In this document: positions 20,542-33,484 of the stretch, one piece after another | How positions within the stretch are numbered: position 1 is the first letter of the stretch | Layout: each line of letters opens with the position of its first letter | NCBI GenBank assembly: GCA_015146655.1 | Contig: VKHL01000033.1 | Span: forward strand, 62,001-126,000 | DNA: 64,000 nucleotides | Direction: 5' to 3' | From: Ochromonas danica | Lineage: Eukaryota; Sar; Chrysophyceae; Chromulinales; Chromulinaceae | The notes under the pieces: model-generated | Told to the model about the DNA's origin: nothing | Seen by the model: only the letters and a program-made list of their open reading frames with translations | The model's database searches: none | Program-made: the position numbers and the translations under genes

Positions 20542-21765
20542 TTACAAGTTAACCTTGTTCTTCTCAGGACCATTCAGCAATAAGTTCGTCATGTCATCAT
20601 CCCATGGTGCTCGCTTACCATCATCACAAAGAGCATTCATCTTAGCCATGTATACTGGCAAGAGATCATTAAAAGGTGTAGTATCTCTGCCCAAGCGATG
20701 CTGTGGGCGATATCGGAGGGCAAGGTAGAGAGCATTAAACCAATCAAAAGGTCTTCTCAACATGTTACCAATTTCCATCTTACGGAAGTTGAGCATAAAG
20801 TTTGGTCCTTTCTTTGTCAACACAGCATGACCCCAATTCTCAGAGAAGAAGATAATATCTCCTGGTCGTGATTCAAGATAGTAAACTTCAAATGGTCCAT
20901 CAGGACCTTTGCTTGGAACAGCAACTGCTCCGCCTGGGAAAGAATCCAAATTCTCACGATTACGCATGACATCAGGAGAAAAGAACAGCCATCCTTTCTT
21001 TCCCATAAATTGCATGGACATAGAAGAAGTAACAGCATTTGCATGAGTAAAGGCAGTAATCTTATCCTCAGGAAAGTTACCTATACACGAAACGGAAGAG
21101 AAACAAATTTTGTTAGTGTAATTGATCAAACGATAACACAAAACCACGTAAACTGTGATCTTACCAACAAAAGCATGTTCAAAATTCATCTTCTTGGGAT
21201 TCAAATCAGGGATACCAAGTGTTTCCACTAATTTAGGAATCACGTCAGAATAATCCATCTTCGCAAAGGATGAATAGTAATAATTTGGCTCTGCAAAAAG
21301 CTCAGAGATGTTCACCATCTTATGCTCACTCATACTAGTACAAGTTCTGCACACAATACTAGCAACACGATCACAGGGATTCATAATCTTCTCCACCTGG
21401 ACTTTCGTCGTTAAGACAGATGGATCAAATTGGAAAGTCTCGGAAGGATTTAAACGATACAGATGAAGATAAGGCTTGAGACCTTCTCCTTTATGCCAAC
21501 CTTGTAAGACTTTACTAATCTCGCCTTGCTTATAGTAGGTGGTAGGGAATTCTTTCACAACAAAAGGTCTGGAAGGGAACTTTTCTTTGGTTAAATATTC
21601 CGCCAGGAACCAACTTTTACGACAATGTTCTTTATAGACAACACCACAGAAGATGACAGCCATGACAAGAATGATATTCATGGGGGTGACCAATCCATTC
21701 TTATTCTTGTTGATTGGGTCGTCTTGTTGCTTCTTCTTGTTATCCAGTGATGATGATTCTTGCAT
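20542..21765 (-). CDS. Type II membrane protein with cupin/JmjC-fold domain, copy B
   Basis: Exons 21765-21165 and 21080-20542 encode 379 residues, the same length as copy A. Anchor, Cys-containing stem and cupin-like core all align with copy A, including HAN in place of HxD, KKGWLFFSPDVM and FFSENWGHAV. The intron occupies the same phase-1 position but is 84 bp, divisible by three and free of stops, so unspliced RNA could code for a form with 28 extra residues just before the core. A 262 bp block of exon 1 differs from copy A at a single base while flanking coding sequence differs much more. Confidence 0.72.
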   Translation of the reverse strand: MQESSSLDNKKKQQDDPINKNKNGLVTPMNIILVMAVIFCGVVYKEHCRKSWFLAEYLTKEKFPSRPFVVKEFPTTYYKQGEISKVLQGWHKGEGLKPYLHLYRLNPSETFQFDPSVLTTKVQVEKIMNPCDRVASIVCRTCTSMSEHKMVNISELFAEPNYYYSSFAKMDYSDVIPKLVETLGIPDLNPKKMNFEHAFVGKITVYVVLCYRLINYTNKICFSSVSCIGNFPEDKITAFTHANAVTSSMSMQFMGKKGWLFFSPDVMRNRENLDSFPGGAVAVPSKGPDGPFEVYYLESRPGDIIFFSENWGHAVLTKKGPNFMLNFRKMEIGNMLRRPFDWFNALYLALRYRPQHRLGRDTTPFNDLLPVYMAKMNALCDDGKRAPWDDDMTNLLLNGPEKNKVNL

Positions 21766-22474
21766 TGCTTTGGCTTCTTTTGCTTGTTTTATTTTGTTTT
21801 TTGTGTTCTTATTCCAGGAATTGAATTGTAAGGAAGAACAAGAATCCAAAGATCCAAAGATCGCCGTGGATGAAGGTCATGGGTGGTCATCCTCATGGAA
21901 GGTCCTGATCCTGCCACGTTGATGTGAAGGAGTGAATGTAGTTGCTCCTTTGGAATGATGAGGTGGAAGAACAAGAACCAGTGCACAGCACAGGCAGCAA
22001 GTCCCGTTCAATCCAATCTCTCATCCAGTCTGGAAGAGTTTACGAATGGTCATTCCACGTGAAACAATCGCCTTAATATATTCCATCAGTGAATCCAGAA
22101 TGATTGATTGAACGACTATCCGTGCGGTGTGGTGTGGCGACTCAAAATCACACTTTCGAAGTTATTAACTGAACTTTGCTCATTCAAAAGTCGATTGTGG
22201 GTACTTCAGCTCATTCTGACCACAACACACCTTCGGGTTTAATTCCATCCAATAATATACTGTATATTGATGAATTGAAAAACGAAGATGGAAGAGAATC
22301 AGGGGGAAAGAATCTAACGATTTGCCGCAAAACAATACTGAGCTAAGTGAGAAGATGAAGAATAAATTGTTGCGTTCTTGTTTGTTTGATTTCATATGTT
22401 AGAACTATCATTTACATGCGCTGCTAAAATCAATTCCAACAAGATAGAAATAAATCAAAGATCAGGAAATTACA
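21766..22474. other. Spacer upstream of cupin copy B
   Basis: The spacer runs from the copy B start to the 3' end of the PWWP-PHD gene. Directly upstream of the ATG the sequence stays in frame with similarity to the same region of copy A, as expected of a duplicated leader. No gene supported. Confidence 0.4.
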
Positions 22475-25400
22475 CTAACTAGGTTGGTTAGAACTTGTAG
22501 GAGAGTTAACAGCGTCAACATTATATTTGTTGAGTTGTTCTTTTAATACCTGAATCATATATTGCTGCTCATGGATGACATGATTGCGATGCTGAAGTTG
22601 ACTTCGTAAGACATCATTCGCAAGTTTGAGTTCAGCTAATAGACCTGCTTCTCCTATGGTTAACGTCTCCTGATTAGCAACAAGAATCTCTCTTTGCTTT
22701 CTCAAATGATCAGCACGCAATTTAGCCTGTTGTATCATGCGATCAATGAGACTAACATATTATTTAGAATTCGATAGAAGGGAAAATTACCTGAAGGGTT
22801 AAGGCATGCTGTGTGATTTCACCCAACCGCTCAATCATAACAAGAGTTTCGTCTTCAATAGGTCGACTATTCTGGACGGCATTCAGTCCCACTGAATAGA
22901 ACTCTTGAAGTTTCTCATCTTTAACAGCGCTATCTAACATTTCTCCTGAACCAGACATAGTTATGTACGGATCGAAATCTACCTCTGCAAAATCCGCAGG
23001 GAGACTAGTAGTCTCTCGAAGAGCTGAATGTTGCATACCAAGCATCAACTTGGCTAACATTAATCGATTCATCTGAAACAACGTAAAGGTAAAATCATTA
23101 TCAAAATTCATAGAATAATCTCTCCACAGATATGTCAATCTTACCTCAGCCGACGTATCATCACAATTCGCAAGAAAGCGGACTGCATTGCTCTTTGCTT
23201 GTTGATCTTGTGCAATCTTAGTGGATCCATTATACATAACTTTAGCAGTCTCTGGATCATCAATCAAAGGCTTATCGTCTTTGGCACCATTACGAATCGA
23301 AGCTAACCAACTATTTAAAGAACGAGCAGGAACAACAGTGTCTCCACTATTAATCAAACCGTTCTCATCTTGTAAATATTCTACAATAGACGCATTCTTA
23401 GCATGCCAGGGATGGTAATGACATTCCAGACGCCATAATTTCCGTATAACCTTAATTCCCCTATCCTTTTCTTCTTCATTTTCAATAAGGCATGAATCCT
23501 GTTCTGCATCATCAAACTCTTCTTTATCATCTTGACAGCCTCTAGACCTCGGACGACCTCTCTTGCTACTTCTCCTACCTCTACTACTACCCTCCATAGC
23601 ATTACCATAAGAACGCTTTGTAGAACTTTTACCTCGACCACTACTTTGCTCAACATTACCATCACTTTGGAAAGCATCCATCAATTGAACTGCAAAGTCA
23701 CTGTGAACTAAATTTCCCTTTAAATGGTTGATCAAGGTGTTAAATGCCATCAGCACATCCTGATATTCTGGCAACTTGGATAGTGACGATCTATCACCGT
23801 GTATAACCACGGCTAGATACTGATAAAGCTTTTCATCGAGTTGGGGACGCAAGCCCTCTATATCATCAATCAAGCCTTCGGGCGAAGCATAAAGTCCACT
23901 ATGAATCTTCTCGACGACGCCCAAGAGATCAGTAATGTGTCCTTTAGACGAAGAAGTAGATGCATCAAGCACTGTAGGAGCATTCCCTGGAACATAAAGA
24001 GGCAGAAGCGGTCGCAAGAAAGGCAGCGCAAGACGAGAAGTTGCCACTTTCACAAACGCTTGCTCCAAAATCTTTGCCTTACGTTGTTCCGTGGTCGGAT
24101 TCATACAATTAAAACATTGGTTTTCCTGTAAGAAACAATCAAACAAGACATTATAATAAGTAAAACACTCAAAAAGAAGTAAAAGAATGGAGAGCGCATA
24201 CTTACTCCATTCCGTTGCGTATGAAGCAGAGGAAAAGTGGGAGTAATGAGCATTTGACATTCACCACAAACCGAAAGAGCGCAAGTAGTGCATTGAAGAA
24301 GAGGTTTTAGCTCAATAGATTGCAAAACAGTTCGTAGAGAAGATGGGTTATGGGGAATAGAAGTATTATTAGCAGGACGATGACCTATTATTCCACGCTC
24401 TCTATCTGCCTTTATTTCAGCAAATCGATACAAAGCGGATGGCAAATTGCTACAAAGCAATTTGCTAGCCGATGTGGAAGTATGATTTTCTTTCTCCAGG
24501 GCTCCACATGAGAGACAATAATGGCGGGGACAAAACCATGTCGCTGTCATTAGCTCATAAGTAAATTCAGGAGAAAGCAAATCAAACGGTAAAATCTTGG
24601 CCAAGCAAATACGGTGATAGACTTTTCTACAATGAGGATAGTCACATAGCAGTAACTCTCCTCCTAGACCACAGACCTGACAATTGTCTTCACTATTCTC
24701 TTCCATTACATCTTCACTCATTTCAGTCTTTGATTGATTAGCAAGATTCTCTTTAGCCACAATAGCTACAATATCCTTTAATCGGAAAGAAGTTGAAGAT
24801 GTGTTCGATGACTCTGGGATAGGAGTAGCAGCAAGGATAGGATCTTCACCATTGCCTCGTTTACCATCTTGACTGTTTCTAGAGGACTTAGCCCCCTCTT
24901 TCTTTATAGAATCATTCACTGCATTGTCAACCACAGCAATGGGTAATGGACTACCATCACCATTTCGATTATTCACACCTCCAGCGCTCAATCGACGCTT
25001 TTTCTGGCTCTCAGTAGCTGAGTCCTTTTCTTTTCGATCTTTATGTTTCTCTTTCTTTGCTGAAGAACCATTTGTACGACCATTATTATTCTTGCTCGTA
25101 CTTCCAGACTTAGTCATCTCTGAGGTTTGTTGTTCTTGATTCTCATCACCAGGCGAGCGATAATCATAAAACGTATCCTCCGGCCATTTGTTACGCCTGC
25201 AACAACTTTCACATACATATCCCTTATCTGCGACATTTAAGTCATAAAAACCAAAGCAATGTACATGGATAGCTTCATTCTGACAATAAACACATTCCAC
25301 CATTGGCCCACTGAGAGCACAGCCAAAACATTTGCGACATAAAGTTTGATTCGTTTTATGCGTACGTAAGAACTCCTAAATAACAAAGTAACATAAAAAA

Positions 25401-26171
25401 AGAAAAAAAGAAAATGAGGACAATGAATGCTAAGTGAGTAAAAGGCTATCTCAGTCGTCACCTTCTCAAGATCACGGAAAAATTGACCTATGGGGCGACC
25501 GAAACTATTAGCATCTACCAATGATAATGCTTCCCAGACTGCTGCTCGATAATTCACATCTGTTGCAGCAACACGCTCAAGAAATTTATGTCCCCATGTC
25601 TCTTTATTGAAATAACAAATGGAGGTTGAAGGAACCCAGCCTCTGTGAAGCAGCACAACACAAGCGCATAGCATTAATAACATAATTCACAAATAATAAT
25701 GATAGTCGGAGTGGGAAACAAGGTAACAACTCATTGAGATCGAATAGATATGAACAAAGAACATAATAAGAGTCGTTCACTTACTTTTCATGTTTTACAC
25801 CAAAGAAGTAGACAGCCTCACATTGTGCTGGGCCCTTTTTCACTCTCCTGAGGTCAAGTTCCTCTTTAGCGGAACAGTATCTTGCCGGCCAGGGATGGAA
25901 ACCAGCCATTTTAGCCCAAAGCACTGCCGTTTCTTTCTTCTGTTGCTGCTATCAAAAGACGAAGAAACAAATTGCCCACAGGTTAACCAAATGACCAGAA
26001 TGAGATTCACATGAGAGCCAACATCCATCCACAAGATATAGCTTTCAATCTGAGGGAAGAATGAACGATATTGATTACCTGATCTACTTCAGGGTCTGAC
26101 TCCTCTGTGGAAGGTAAAGTGGTTGGCTGGTGATCGATGTTGTCATCCTCTCCATATTGTTGTCCTTTCAT
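22475..26171 (-). CDS. PWWP-PHD chromatin reader with bromodomain-like region
   Basis: Seven exons (26171-26079, 25948-25785, 25642-25462, 25375-24206, 24125-23145, 23072-22791, 22726-22475) join in phase to 1040 residues. A PWWP domain begins VLWAKMAGFHPWPARYCSA, and its YFFG strand continues across an intron to GWVPSTSICYF. A PHD finger follows (CRKCFGCALSGPMVECVYC, CFGFYD, CESCC). After a basic linker comes an extended-PHD-like module: CQVCGLGGELLLCDYPHCRK, YHRICLAK, WFCPRHYCLSCG and further Cys pairs CTTCALSVCGEC and CFNC. The stretch FVKVATSRLALPFLRPLLP and DLLGVVEKIHSGLYASPEGL resembles a degenerate bromodomain. A helical C-terminus ends the protein. PWWP and PHD modules bind methylated histone tails and DNA. 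It recalls NSD or ZMYND readers but has no SET domain. It is divergent with HAT1. Confidence 0.85.
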
Positions 26172-26477
26172 GTTCTCAGAAAACTCCTCACTTTTGATTC
26201 ACAGAATAGATCAAGATAGAGTTAAACGTAAGGGTATCTCTCTGAAATGTCAATCCAGTCCGAAGAGATGATCAATCCAAGTGTTTTCTCACTTGGCTGG
26301 ATGATAGTCTAGTTGGGTTGTGGGATCTCATCACAACAACAGAGGGAGCAGCATCACCAACACTACCACTACACCAAAGACATCAACAAACGCGTTTATT
26401 TCCATGGAATTGAGTATGGAATGGTTGCATGGAATGGCAAGAAGAAGCAAAAATCAAAAAGAATATAATAAAGCAAC
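26172..26477. promoter_or_regulatory. Divergent promoter between the PWWP-PHD reader and HAT1
   Basis: This 306 bp spacer separates two chromatin genes read in opposite directions. An ACGCGTTT box lies at 26390, about 90 bp from the HAT1 start. Shared control is plausible but only inferred. Confidence 0.5.
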
Positions 26478-27893
26478 ATGACTGTTGTTAGTGATGATAT
26501 TGATACAGATGAAATTAACAATCTATGTGGGAATAAAAGAAAGAATGAAGATGTAGTAGAAAGAGAAGATCTGGCAATAGTCCCAACAGTACGAGCTAAT
26601 GATCATATTGTCTTAGTTTTCCATGGACTTTCTAATAACAACTCATACAAACCTGAATATACTCATCAACTCTTTGAAGATGAAATTATTGACTTTTTAT
26701 CTGAAGATGAAAAAGGACTTTCTATTACTGTGCATATTGATACAAAGCAAAATCTTCAACAGAATGTTCAAATCAATGGAATTTCTTCTCAGATTACAAG
26801 ACAAATGCTGATTGATGGACTTCATCATGGTGTGCCTCATGATGCATCATTTAGCAATAATATTGACACTATCACCGCCACCACCACCCCAATTGCTCTT
26901 ACTGCTCCTATTGGTCGATTATTAACCTCTTGGCAAGACAAGAAGGCAATGGACGATAATAGTCTATATACATATGATATCTACTTGGCAACTTCGAAAG
27001 ACAATGGCGCATCTACTCTACTTCATCGTGCTGAGAAAGTTGCTATGTGGTATATTGAAACAGCAGATTCAGTGGATTTCTCTGATTCACGATGGGAAGT
27101 TCTCTTCCTTTATCGTCATCTAATAGCAGGTGATAATAACAACAACAATGATCATAATCATCAATTTGTAGGATATATGACATTATTTACATTCCATAAT
27201 CCTATTGTAGGAGATATCTTACGTGTTTGTCAAGCATTGATCTTACCTCCTTGTCAAGGTTTAGGATTAGGAAGAGCTTTATTATTACAGGTCTATAGCC
27301 TTGCAAAAGAACGAAAATCAGTATTGGAAGTTACAGTAGAAGATCCATGTCCTGATTTTCGAGCATTACGTGATACTGTTGATTTTGAGTGGTTTGTAAT
27401 GCATGATAAAGAGAAAGGAAGTACTAGTATGAATCAAGATGATGTAAGGCCTAGCGGCAAAGAATTGAAATTGATTGATAGTCAAATACAAGTCATTACT
27501 GAGATGATGGACTATCTTAATCTACTACATTCAGTGTTGTTTAAAGTGAAGAAGTTAATCAAAAAGAATGATAACAAGGAGAAAGATGAATCTCTCATCA
27601 GTTTATGTAATGTGCTGTCCAATCAAAGTGATAAGATAATGACCAAGAAGCTAACCGTTGAGATAATAGAAGCTTTACAAAGAGCTGTAGAAGATGAAGA
27701 GTCTTACGGTACATTTCGACTGCGTGTCAAGCGTGCTATATTGAAAGAAGATAAAGAATTAAAGAGTTTAGAGAAAGCTGCTATGCAAGCGGAACTAACA
27801 AGGTTATTTACTGAACGTTTGACTAGATATCATCGTCTGTTAAAGACAGCACAACGTTTAGACCTGATAAATCTCACAGAGGTGTGGTTATAA
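26478..27893 (+). CDS. HAT1: Histone acetyltransferase type B, HAT1
   Basis: This intronless gene codes for 471 residues. The N-terminal HAT1 domain includes YKPEYTHQLFEDEIIDFL and an LTVHID-like strand. The GNAT core has RWEVLFLYRHLI, FVGYMTLFTFHNP and the acetyl-CoA loop LILPPCQGLGLGRALL, then VTVEDPCPDFRALRD, highly diagnostic for HAT1. HAT1 with RBBP4/7-type partners acetylates new histone H4 at Lys5 and Lys12 before chromatin assembly. A long helical C-terminus follows. A short Asn/His insert (NNNNNDHNHQ) sits between core strands. The stop lies 98 bp from the convergent SelO stop. Confidence 0.95.
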   Translation: MTVVSDDIDTDEINNLCGNKRKNEDVVEREDLAIVPTVRANDHIVLVFHGLSNNNSYKPEYTHQLFEDEIIDFLSEDEKGLSITVHIDTKQNLQQNVQINGISSQITRQMLIDGLHHGVPHDASFSNNIDTITATTTPIALTAPIGRLLTSWQDKKAMDDNSLYTYDIYLATSKDNGASTLLHRAEKVAMWYIETADSVDFSDSRWEVLFLYRHLIAGDNNNNNDHNHQFVGYMTLFTFHNPIVGDILRVCQALILPPCQGLGLGRALLLQVYSLAKERKSVLEVTVEDPCPDFRALRDTVDFEWFVMHDKEKGSTSMNQDDVRPSGKELKLIDSQIQVITEMMDYLNLLHSVLFKVKKLIKKNDNKEKDESLISLCNVLSNQSDKIMTKKLTVEIIEALQRAVEDEESYGTFRLRVKRAILKEDKELKSLEKAAMQAELTRLFTERLTRYHRLLKTAQRLDLINLTEVWL

Positions 27894-27991
27894 TATGATA
27901 TCAGTGTATTGGGTGGTCGTGATGTTGTAACAAGTTTTAAGTAAAAGTGGGGAAAGATGATTAGCATTAGACTATCATCATCATTGTGCTA

Positions 27992-30549
<2,558 letters not shown>

Positions 30550-30794
30550 CTTCTCTTTTGATCTTACCACAATAGGATAGAGAAGTAGATTGAATAACAC
30601 AACAATTAATAGGTCCAGAAAGAAAGAATAGAACTTCTTATATCTTGATATGGACCCTATTCTTACTCTTTTCTTTTCATTGTTCCACCCTTTCTCTCTC
30701 TTCAAAGTCCAAAACGCGTTTTTCGAATAAAAACCACTTTCATAACTTAACTTAATAAGGTCTTACCCCCAAAATAAAAACAAAGAAAGAGAAA

Positions 30795-31782
30795 ATGCTT
30801 GTAGTTATCCTGTTATCATTGATTTTAGGTTATCTTCTCATTCGGATATCTTTATGCTTACCTATATTTTCAGCTAGAAAAGTGAAGAAAATTCCTTCAG
30901 GGAAGTCAGTCTCTGTTATGGTGGTTTGGGGATCAGGTTAGATCAACAACAATAACAATAACTAACACACATTGATAGGAGATGTCTCTCATCATTGATT
31001 GGATGATTTGGACTTTGCTTTTTCGCTATGTAAAATATAGGTGGACATACAACAGAGATGATTATGTTGTTAAGAAAGTTGTCATCAGTGAAATATCAAC
31101 CTGTTCACAATATCCTCGCTGAGGTAAGCGAATACCCCACAGATATACAGATACACACATGTTGTTGTTATTTCCCTCACTCGTGCTATATCTTTCTATG
31201 ATGTGGATGTGGATGTTTAGTCTGATCGAACAAGCTTAGAGAAGATCTCATCCAGTTCCTTGTCATTATTCCAAGAGAATGATTGTCATTGGCATCGTAT
31301 TATGAGAAGTCGAGAAGTAAAACAATCGTGGTTGAGCACTGTCTTTACAACCTTACTCTCCTGTTTACAAAGTCTATGGATTACCTTATCTGTGAAACCA
31401 GATCTTATTCTTTGTAATGGACCTGGTAAGTTCTTATGTAGTAGTGAAAATGAGAGCAGTTATTGGGATGAATTGATGTTGTGGCTGCCACTACTGCCGC
31501 CACGCTTTATGTTTGTCTCACTTGATGTGCGAGTTGCTAATATAAATGCTTGTTCTATTAGGAACTTGTGTACCTATTTGTTATGGTGCATTTCTCTGGA
31601 AACTTCTTGGACTATCAGATACCTCTATTATCTTTGTGGAGAGTTTTTGTCGTGTAGAATCACTTTCCATTACTGGCAAGCTGCTTTATCCTATAGCTGA
31701 TCGCTTTATAGTTCAATGGCCTTCCTTGGCAGAGAAATACAGTCGTGCTGAGTATCTTGGAGATTTTCAACCAAAGGAATAA
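30795..31782 (+). CDS. ALG14: ALG14, UDP-GlcNAc transferase membrane subunit
   Basis: Exons 30795-30936, 31041-31123, 31221-31425 and 31562-31782 join in phase to 216 residues. An N-terminal anchor (VVILLSLILGYLLIRISL) leads to VVWGSGGHTTEMIMLL, the GGHTxE motif typical of Alg14. Further blocks are KPDLILCNGPGTCVPICYGA, IIFVESFCRVESLS and LYPIADRFIVQWP. Alg14 anchors Alg13 at the ER; together they add the second GlcNAc to dolichol-PP-GlcNAc in N-glycan synthesis. Length matches the family (about 215-240). It is divergent with SelO across 245 bp that contains an ACGCGTTT box at 30714. Confidence 0.95.
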
Positions 31783-32095
31783 TAGTATGATCTTGTTAGT
31801 TCATTCAACTAGTTGCTGTTTACATAAAGTTCAAAGTTGATAATCCTATGCACATTTTCTCGCTTTCTACATCTCAGAGTTTTGACACCATTTTGAACAA
31901 CAAAGTGATTGGACAAAATAGAGAAAAAGTAAAGAGCTCTCAACTCAAAATTGCTAACTCTTCTAGTTGAAACCACTCCATATATGTACGGTGCAATAGA
32001 TATGTGTGTGTAGCCCATTTTCGCAACTTCTAATAAGTTGACCAGAAATATCAACAAAAGCAAATTCTGCGCTAATCATAGCAATTTACTAATCA
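31783..32095. other. Convergent spacer ALG14 / MFS copy A
   Basis: AT-rich 3' flanks with no gene seen. Confidence 0.4.
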
Positions 32096-33484
32096 TCAAT
32101 GCTTCGAAGGGTAGTCTGTCAAAGCAATGCCTTCAATATCTTCTTCCTCATCATCACCACGACATTGTGTCAGAGACACTTCTTCATCAACCTCAACTGC
32201 CAGTTGTGCATAACCATCTCCCGAAGAACTTCCACCACCATTATTCTCACTCACTACAACAACATTATCCGGAGCTGCAAATATGCAGGCGAAAATAGAG
32301 AGAACAAGCGAACATAAGGCGAGCATCCCACTCATCTCAAATAACCAGACAGCTCCATAACTATCATACACAAAGCCACCAATCAAGGCTCCAACTCCAC
32401 CACCAAGACCCGAATGCAGTCCTTTAAGTAAAGCTTGCATAGTCCCATGGCAATCAGGAGGAGAGATCCTGTTGGCATACGTGCAAGACACACTCCACAT
32501 CACTGCAAACGTCAACCCATGAAGCATCTCACAAGGTAACACTGCCCAAGGATGTCGCAAAGAGGAGTAATAAGAGAAGCGTACTACGAATGCTAACTGT
32601 GTCACAGCCAACATCTTCCATGTGCCATAGCGTTGATGGAGACGTCCTGCTATCTGAAACATCGGTACTTCAGCAGCACAAGTGATGAAACGAGAGATGC
32701 CCATCACAAGTCCACTACCTCCCAACTGTTTTAATCGAAGGAAGAGGAAGGAGTCAATCACACCACTTCCAACTCCTGACAGAAACACTATGAGGCTAAA
32801 TATAAGCACAGCAGGGTGTTCTTTTATCACATTACCCATTGCAGTGACCACTTTGGAATTGTTATTAGTTTTGCTGTTTTCGCTTGTGTGGTTTGTTTTC
32901 TGTTCACTTTTGGGGTCATCATGTGTTGCTGATTCTACTGTCTTGTATAACAAGCCAGCGTAGATATAAACCGTCACGATGAAAAGCCCAACATGGATAT
33001 AGAATATGTTGGCAAAAGAAGCCAGGCTGTGATCCTGGGTGATGGCCCCTCCCAGGAAGGAGAAAATGCCATAGCCGATGGCTCCCCATAGTCGCATCTC
33101 TCCATATCGTGTCTTGTCTGACAGACTATGAATCACCATAGCATCGACCTGTGGACTAATAGGGGCACGGAAAGTGGAGGCTGCCAGAACAATCAGGAAA
33201 GTTGAGAGAAAAGTAGAAGGTAGTAGCATCGCTAAGGTGGCGATTGTGGAATAGACCAAGGCAGTGATCACTACTTCATTATGGAGATCAAAAGCATCTC
33301 CAAAGGCTGCAAAGATGGGTGCCATCACAAAAGAACAGATATTCGGGAGCATAGTCAAAATACCAATCCTTGTCTTACTCATCGATAAAACTTCAAAAAA
33401 GACCGGTGTATAAGGCATGAGTATACCATAACCAGAGAATAAGACAAAGTACAGGGCTTTATAGAGGATAAAGATGATCTCCAT
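32096..33484 (-). CDS. MFS transporter (MFSD6/MFS_1-like), copy A
   Basis: A single coding exon encodes 462 residues from the ATG at 33484, just before TM1. About twelve hydrophobic segments and the loop DAFDLHNEV after TM2 are visible. Central blocks are MRLWGAIGYGIFSFLGG, MVIHSL, FLSGVGSGVIDSFLFLRLKQ, QIAGRLHQRYG and GLHSGLGGGVGALIGGFVYD. The pattern R.WG..GYG and the late GLG..GG....G fits the MFS_1-like group with nucleoside/H+ symporters, LacY and MFSD6; the substrate is unknown. The central cytosolic loop is polar (SEQKTNHTSENSKTNNNS). The acidic tail differs slightly from copy B. The open frame continues upstream of the ATG without another ATG, so a 5' exon cannot be excluded. Confidence 0.83.
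   Translation of the reverse strand: MEIIFILYKALYFVLFSGYGILMPYTPVFFEVLSMSKTRIGILTMLPNICSFVMAPIFAAFGDAFDLHNEVVITALVYSTIATLAMLLPSTFLSTFLIVLAASTFRAPISPQVDAMVIHSLSDKTRYGEMRLWGAIGYGIFSFLGGAITQDHSLASFANIFYIHVGLFIVTVYIYAGLLYKTVESATHDDPKSEQKTNHTSENSKTNNNSKVVTAMGNVIKEHPAVLIFSLIVFLSGVGSGVIDSFLFLRLKQLGGSGLVMGISRFITCAAEVPMFQIAGRLHQRYGTWKMLAVTQLAFVVRFSYYSSLRHPWAVLPCEMLHGLTFAVMWSVSCTYANRISPPDCHGTMQALLKGLHSGLGGGVGALIGGFVYDSYGAVWLFEMSGMLALCSLVLSIFACIFAAPDNVVVVSENNGGGSSSGDGYAQLAVEVDEEVSLTQCRGDDEEEDIEGIALTDYPSKH

Noticed and set aside
30550-30705. N-terminal membrane segment extending SelO upstream
   Set aside because: The frame is open but has no ATG before 30549; the hydrophobic run is probably 5' leader.
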